A DNA stretch of 64,000 bases from Actinopolymorpha singaporensis (GTDB lineage: Bacteria; Actinomycetota; Actinomycetes; Propionibacteriales; Actinopolymorphaceae), in NCBI RefSeq assembly GCF_900104745.1, contig NZ_LT629732.1:1426001-1490000 (forward strand). The letters are read 5' to 3'. Shown piece after piece: positions 57,232 to 64,000 of this stretch (its first letter is position 1; every line of letters starts with the position of its first letter). The notes under the pieces were generated by a model. That model was not told the DNA's origin. It ran no database searches and saw nothing but the letters and a program-made list of their open reading frames with translations. Position numbers and translations under genes: made by a program.

Positions 57232-57985
57232 GTCGGGCCGACTGTCCGGCCAGGGCGGCATCTTCACCAAGATCATCGAGCGGAACACGACGATCCCGAC
57301 CACCAAGTCGGAGATCTTCTCCACCGCGGCCGACGGACAGTCGTCCGTCCTGATCGAGGTGTTCCAGGGCGAGCGGGCCATGGCGGCCGACAACAAGTCC
57401 CTCGGGAACTTCGAGCTCACCGGCATCGCGCCGGCGCCGCGCGGCGTACCCAAGATCGAGGTGTCCTTCGACATTGATGCGAACGGGATTGTGCATGTGT
57501 CTGCGAAGGATCTGGGGACGGGTCGTGAGCAGAAGATGACGGTGACGGGTGGGTCTGCCCTCCCGAAGGAGGACATCGACCGGATGGTCCGGGACGCGGA
57601 GCAGTATGCGGAGGAGGACCGTCGCCGTCGTGAGGCCGCGGAGTTGCGTAACCAGGCGGATTCGCTGGTGTATCAGACGGAGAAGTTCGTGGCGGACAAC
57701 CCTGACAGTGTTCCGGCGGAGGTGAAGTCGGAGGTCGAGCAGGATGTCGCGGCGTTGAAGAAGGCGTTGGAGGGTGAGGACAACGATGCCTTGAAGTCGG
57801 CGTTCGACAAGTTGTCGGAGTCGCGGACGAAGATGGGTTCGGCGATCTATGCCAATGCCCAGCAGGCCCAGGGCACCCCGGCCGGCGACACCGGCGCGGG
57901 CGCTGGTGACGCCTCCACCGGCGGCGGGGACGACCTCGTGGAGGGCGAGGTCGTGGACGAGGACAAGCCCGGCGATCAGAAGTAA
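56111..57985 (+). CDS. Chaperone DnaK, second copy
   Basis: 624 residues. The ATPase domain is identical to that of the first copy. The substrate-binding segment differs: [20 protein letters not shown] with a five-residue insertion relative to TKGGVFTK, then [20 protein letters not shown] and [18 protein letters not shown]. The lid is again identical until the acidic tail ([18 protein letters not shown]). It has no grpE or dnaJ of its own and no HAIR site. It could be a paralogue with altered client range sharing the same nucleotide-exchange machinery; that is an inference from where the differences fall. Confidence 0.94.
   Translation: MSRSVGIDLGTTNSVVAVLEGGEPTVVTNAEGARTTPSVVAFAKNGEVLVGEVAKRQAVTNVDRTIRSVKRHMGSGWSASVDGKPFTAQQISAFVLQKLKRDAEAYLGESVTDAVITVPAYFSDAQRQATKEAGEIAGLNVQRIINEPTAAALAYGLDKGSDQTILVFDLGGGTFDVSLLEIGEGVFEVKATSGDNHLGGDDWDAKIVDWLVTQFRNKHGVDLGADKIAKQRLTEAAEKAKIELSSASETSINLPYVTLGESGPLHLDEKLTRAEFQRMTGDLLERCRRPFQQVLKDGGVEVGRIDHVILVGGSTRMPAVADLVRELTGGKEPHKGVNPDEVVAIGASLQSGVLRGEVKDVLLLDVTPLSLGIASGRLSGQGGIFTKIIERNTTIPTTKSEIFSTAADGQSSVLIEVFQGERAMAADNKSLGNFELTGIAPAPRGVPKIEVSFDIDANGIVHVSAKDLGTGREQKMTVTGGSALPKEDIDRMVRDAEQYAEEDRRRREAAELRNQADSLVYQTEKFVADNPDSVPAEVKSEVEQDVAALKKALEGEDNDALKSAFDKLSESRTKMGSAIYANAQQAQGTPAGDTGAGAGDASTGGGDDLVEGEVVDEDKPGDQK
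57467..57934 (+). repeat. Near-identical block 2, second dnaK copy
   Basis: Partner of 50247-50714, offset 7220 bp (15 bp more than block 1, matching the five-codon insertion in the divergent segment). One synonymous mismatch. Confidence 0.9.
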
Positions 57986-58126
57986 GTAGTCGATCACCCG
58001 CCGAGGAACCCGCCCCGGTCGGCGGCGCACAGGTGAAGTACGCCTGTTCCCCGTCGGCCGGGGCGGACGCGTTCGGCGTCCCGCCAGGCGTCCTCAGGGG
58101 CCTCCGTAGGTGCCTCCGAGCGGACT

Positions 58127-58160
58127 TCGCGATGGTCGACCCCCGGGTTGACCATCGCGA
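58127..58160. terminator. 11-bp hairpin downstream of second dnaK
   Basis: TCGCGATGGTC (58127-58137) and GACCATCGCGA (58150-58160) are perfectly complementary across a 12-nt loop, 141 bp after the dnaK stop. Probable terminator. Apart from this and the rrn promoters, 57986-58730 shows no gene. Confidence 0.6.
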
Positions 58161-58306
58161 GACGACCATGTAACTTCTACGAGTCGCCGGAGAGCGGGAC
58201 GCCGAAAGGCGGCCGGAACGGCGGCCAGAGCGCAGGGACACATCGCTCATCACGCAGCTGCGTGACGGACGTGGGATCCAGGCGAGCCGGTCACGAGGGG
58301 CCCGAT

Positions 58307-58335
58307 TTGCCGGGCAGCGGAGAGATCGGTAAGGT
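58307..58335 (+). promoter_or_regulatory. rRNA operon promoter P1
   Basis: TTGCCG (58307-58312), 17-bp spacer, TAAGGT (58330-58335). Upstream member of a tandem pair driving the rRNA operon. Assignment rests on spacing and position only. Confidence 0.55.
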
Positions 58336-58460
58336 TTACCGGGTCGCTGAGAGCGCAGGACACCGAAGAGGTGGCCGGACCAGCGATCACCCCCCATGAG
58401 ATCAGCGCAGGAGCGCTTCGGCGTTCTGAGCGGATCTTGAGGGTGCCCCGAACAGCCGAG

Positions 58461-58489
58461 TTGACACGGATGGTCGGAGCAAGTAACGT
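58461..58489 (+). promoter_or_regulatory. rRNA operon promoter P2
   Basis: TTGACA (58461-58466), 17-bp spacer, TAACGT (58484-58489): a perfect -35 box and good -10 box, 242 bp upstream of mature 16S and just before the pre-16S processing stem. Confidence 0.75.
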
Positions 58490-58538
58490 AGAAGAGTTGC
58501 CCCGGAGCCGGGCTGGGAGGTCTGGTTCTGGTGTGTGT

Positions 58539-58566
58539 CTGATCCTTGAGAACTCAACAGCGTGCC
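58539..58566 (+). other. Left strand of the pre-16S processing stem
   Basis: This 28-nt leader segment is complementary to 60463-60490 in the 16S-23S spacer with two mismatches and three G-U pairs. It would bring both ends of pre-16S together for endonuclease processing. It contains the TTGAGAACTCAACA-type leader motif common to actinobacterial rRNA operons. Confidence 0.75.
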
Positions 58567-58730
58567 GAAAGTCGATGCAGTGTTTTTTGCCCCGTTGGCA
58601 AGTGCTGCGCGTGCCTGATGGCCTTTTGGTTTTTGGGTGTTGTGTGGTGTCTTGTCACGGATTCCTTTGGTGACAGGCGGCCCTGTTTTTTTTGGGGTTG
58701 TTTGTTTGCTGGGGTGGCTTTTTGTTGGTT

Positions 58731-63830
<5,100 letters not shown>

Positions 63831-64000
63831 ACACCACACCCGCAGGGTGTGAACACGACACGTGTGACCTCGAAGCGAAACAAACGACTGTGTGCGTCCA
63901 CTATGCGGTTCTGAAGACACGAACCACCCACCCCGGCCGGCAACCGGCATCCCACAAAGGATTGCTGGTTTTTGCTGGTGCGCGGTCTGCTGGTTGCTGG
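63831..64000 (+). other. 23S-5S spacer (partial)
   Basis: Contains the right strand of the pre-23S stem (63894-63912). The window ends before the 5S rRNA gene. No other feature is seen. Confidence 0.8.

Noticed and set aside
58653-58693. Intrinsic terminator in the 16S leader (6-bp stem followed by eight T)
   Set aside because: The stem is short and the T run is 10 nt away from it. The region is generally G/T-rich, and termination directly upstream of 16S would be unexpected.

Overview
The window is about 64 kb of very GC-rich chromosome with actinobacterial gene style: GTG starts, 4-bp ATGA/GTGA overlaps, -10 boxes placed directly in front of start codons, DUF222/HNH and SCO6745 families, HspR with HAIR operators, and a 23S rRNA carrying the extra helix-54 segment of high-GC Gram-positives. 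The 16S sequence and gene content suggest Propionibacteriales (Actinopolymorpha- or Kribbella-like). The order is an inference and no database search was possible.

Layout. 1-12.7 kb: scattered housekeeping and orphan enzymes: a response regulator cut by the window edge, three class I methyltransferases, a phosphotransferase, an MBL-fold hydrolase, galU, a 51-residue DUF6131-type membrane peptide, a SUMF1-like protein, a DUF222/HNH protein and a stand-alone pyrH. 12.7-25.4 kb: accessory-looking mix of GNAT, VOC, methyltransferase, APH-type kinase, MFS and MazG genes. It also holds decayed genes: a lipoprotein duplicate, a truncated hydrolase behind a small upstream ORF, and excisionase/integrase relics beside tRNA-Gly. 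25.5-31.6 kb: dcd, a three-domain SRPBCC fusion, an endonuclease/phosphatase, and a probable operon of a ribbon-helix-helix regulator, a DUF4097 beta-solenoid protein and two related small proteins behind ATGACGTCAT palindromes. 31.6-39.5 kb: a membrane Fe-S reductase, a complete OpuC-type compatible-solute ABC importer, and a YeeE/YedE sulfur transporter preceded by a Cys-containing leader peptide. 39.8-46 kb: histidine-utilisation operon hutH-hutU-(M20 amidohydrolase)-hutF, lacking hutI and hutG here. 46.2-48.4 kb: secreted M4 metalloprotease.

48.7-58 kb is the heat-shock region: dnaK-grpE-dnaJ-hspR, then clpB, then a second dnaK. HAIR operators stand before the first dnaK and before clpB but not before the second dnaK, so the copies are probably regulated differently. 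The two dnaK genes are identical over two long blocks that flank a strongly divergent central segment, and the identical blocks have a codon usage (G/T third positions) unlike the divergent segment and the neighbours. This is the most unusual feature of the window.

58.3-64 kb: rRNA operon with two tandem promoters, 16S, a spacer without tRNA, 23S, and the start of the 23S-5S spacer. Long complementary flanks define the pre-16S and pre-23S processing stems. 5S lies beyond the window.
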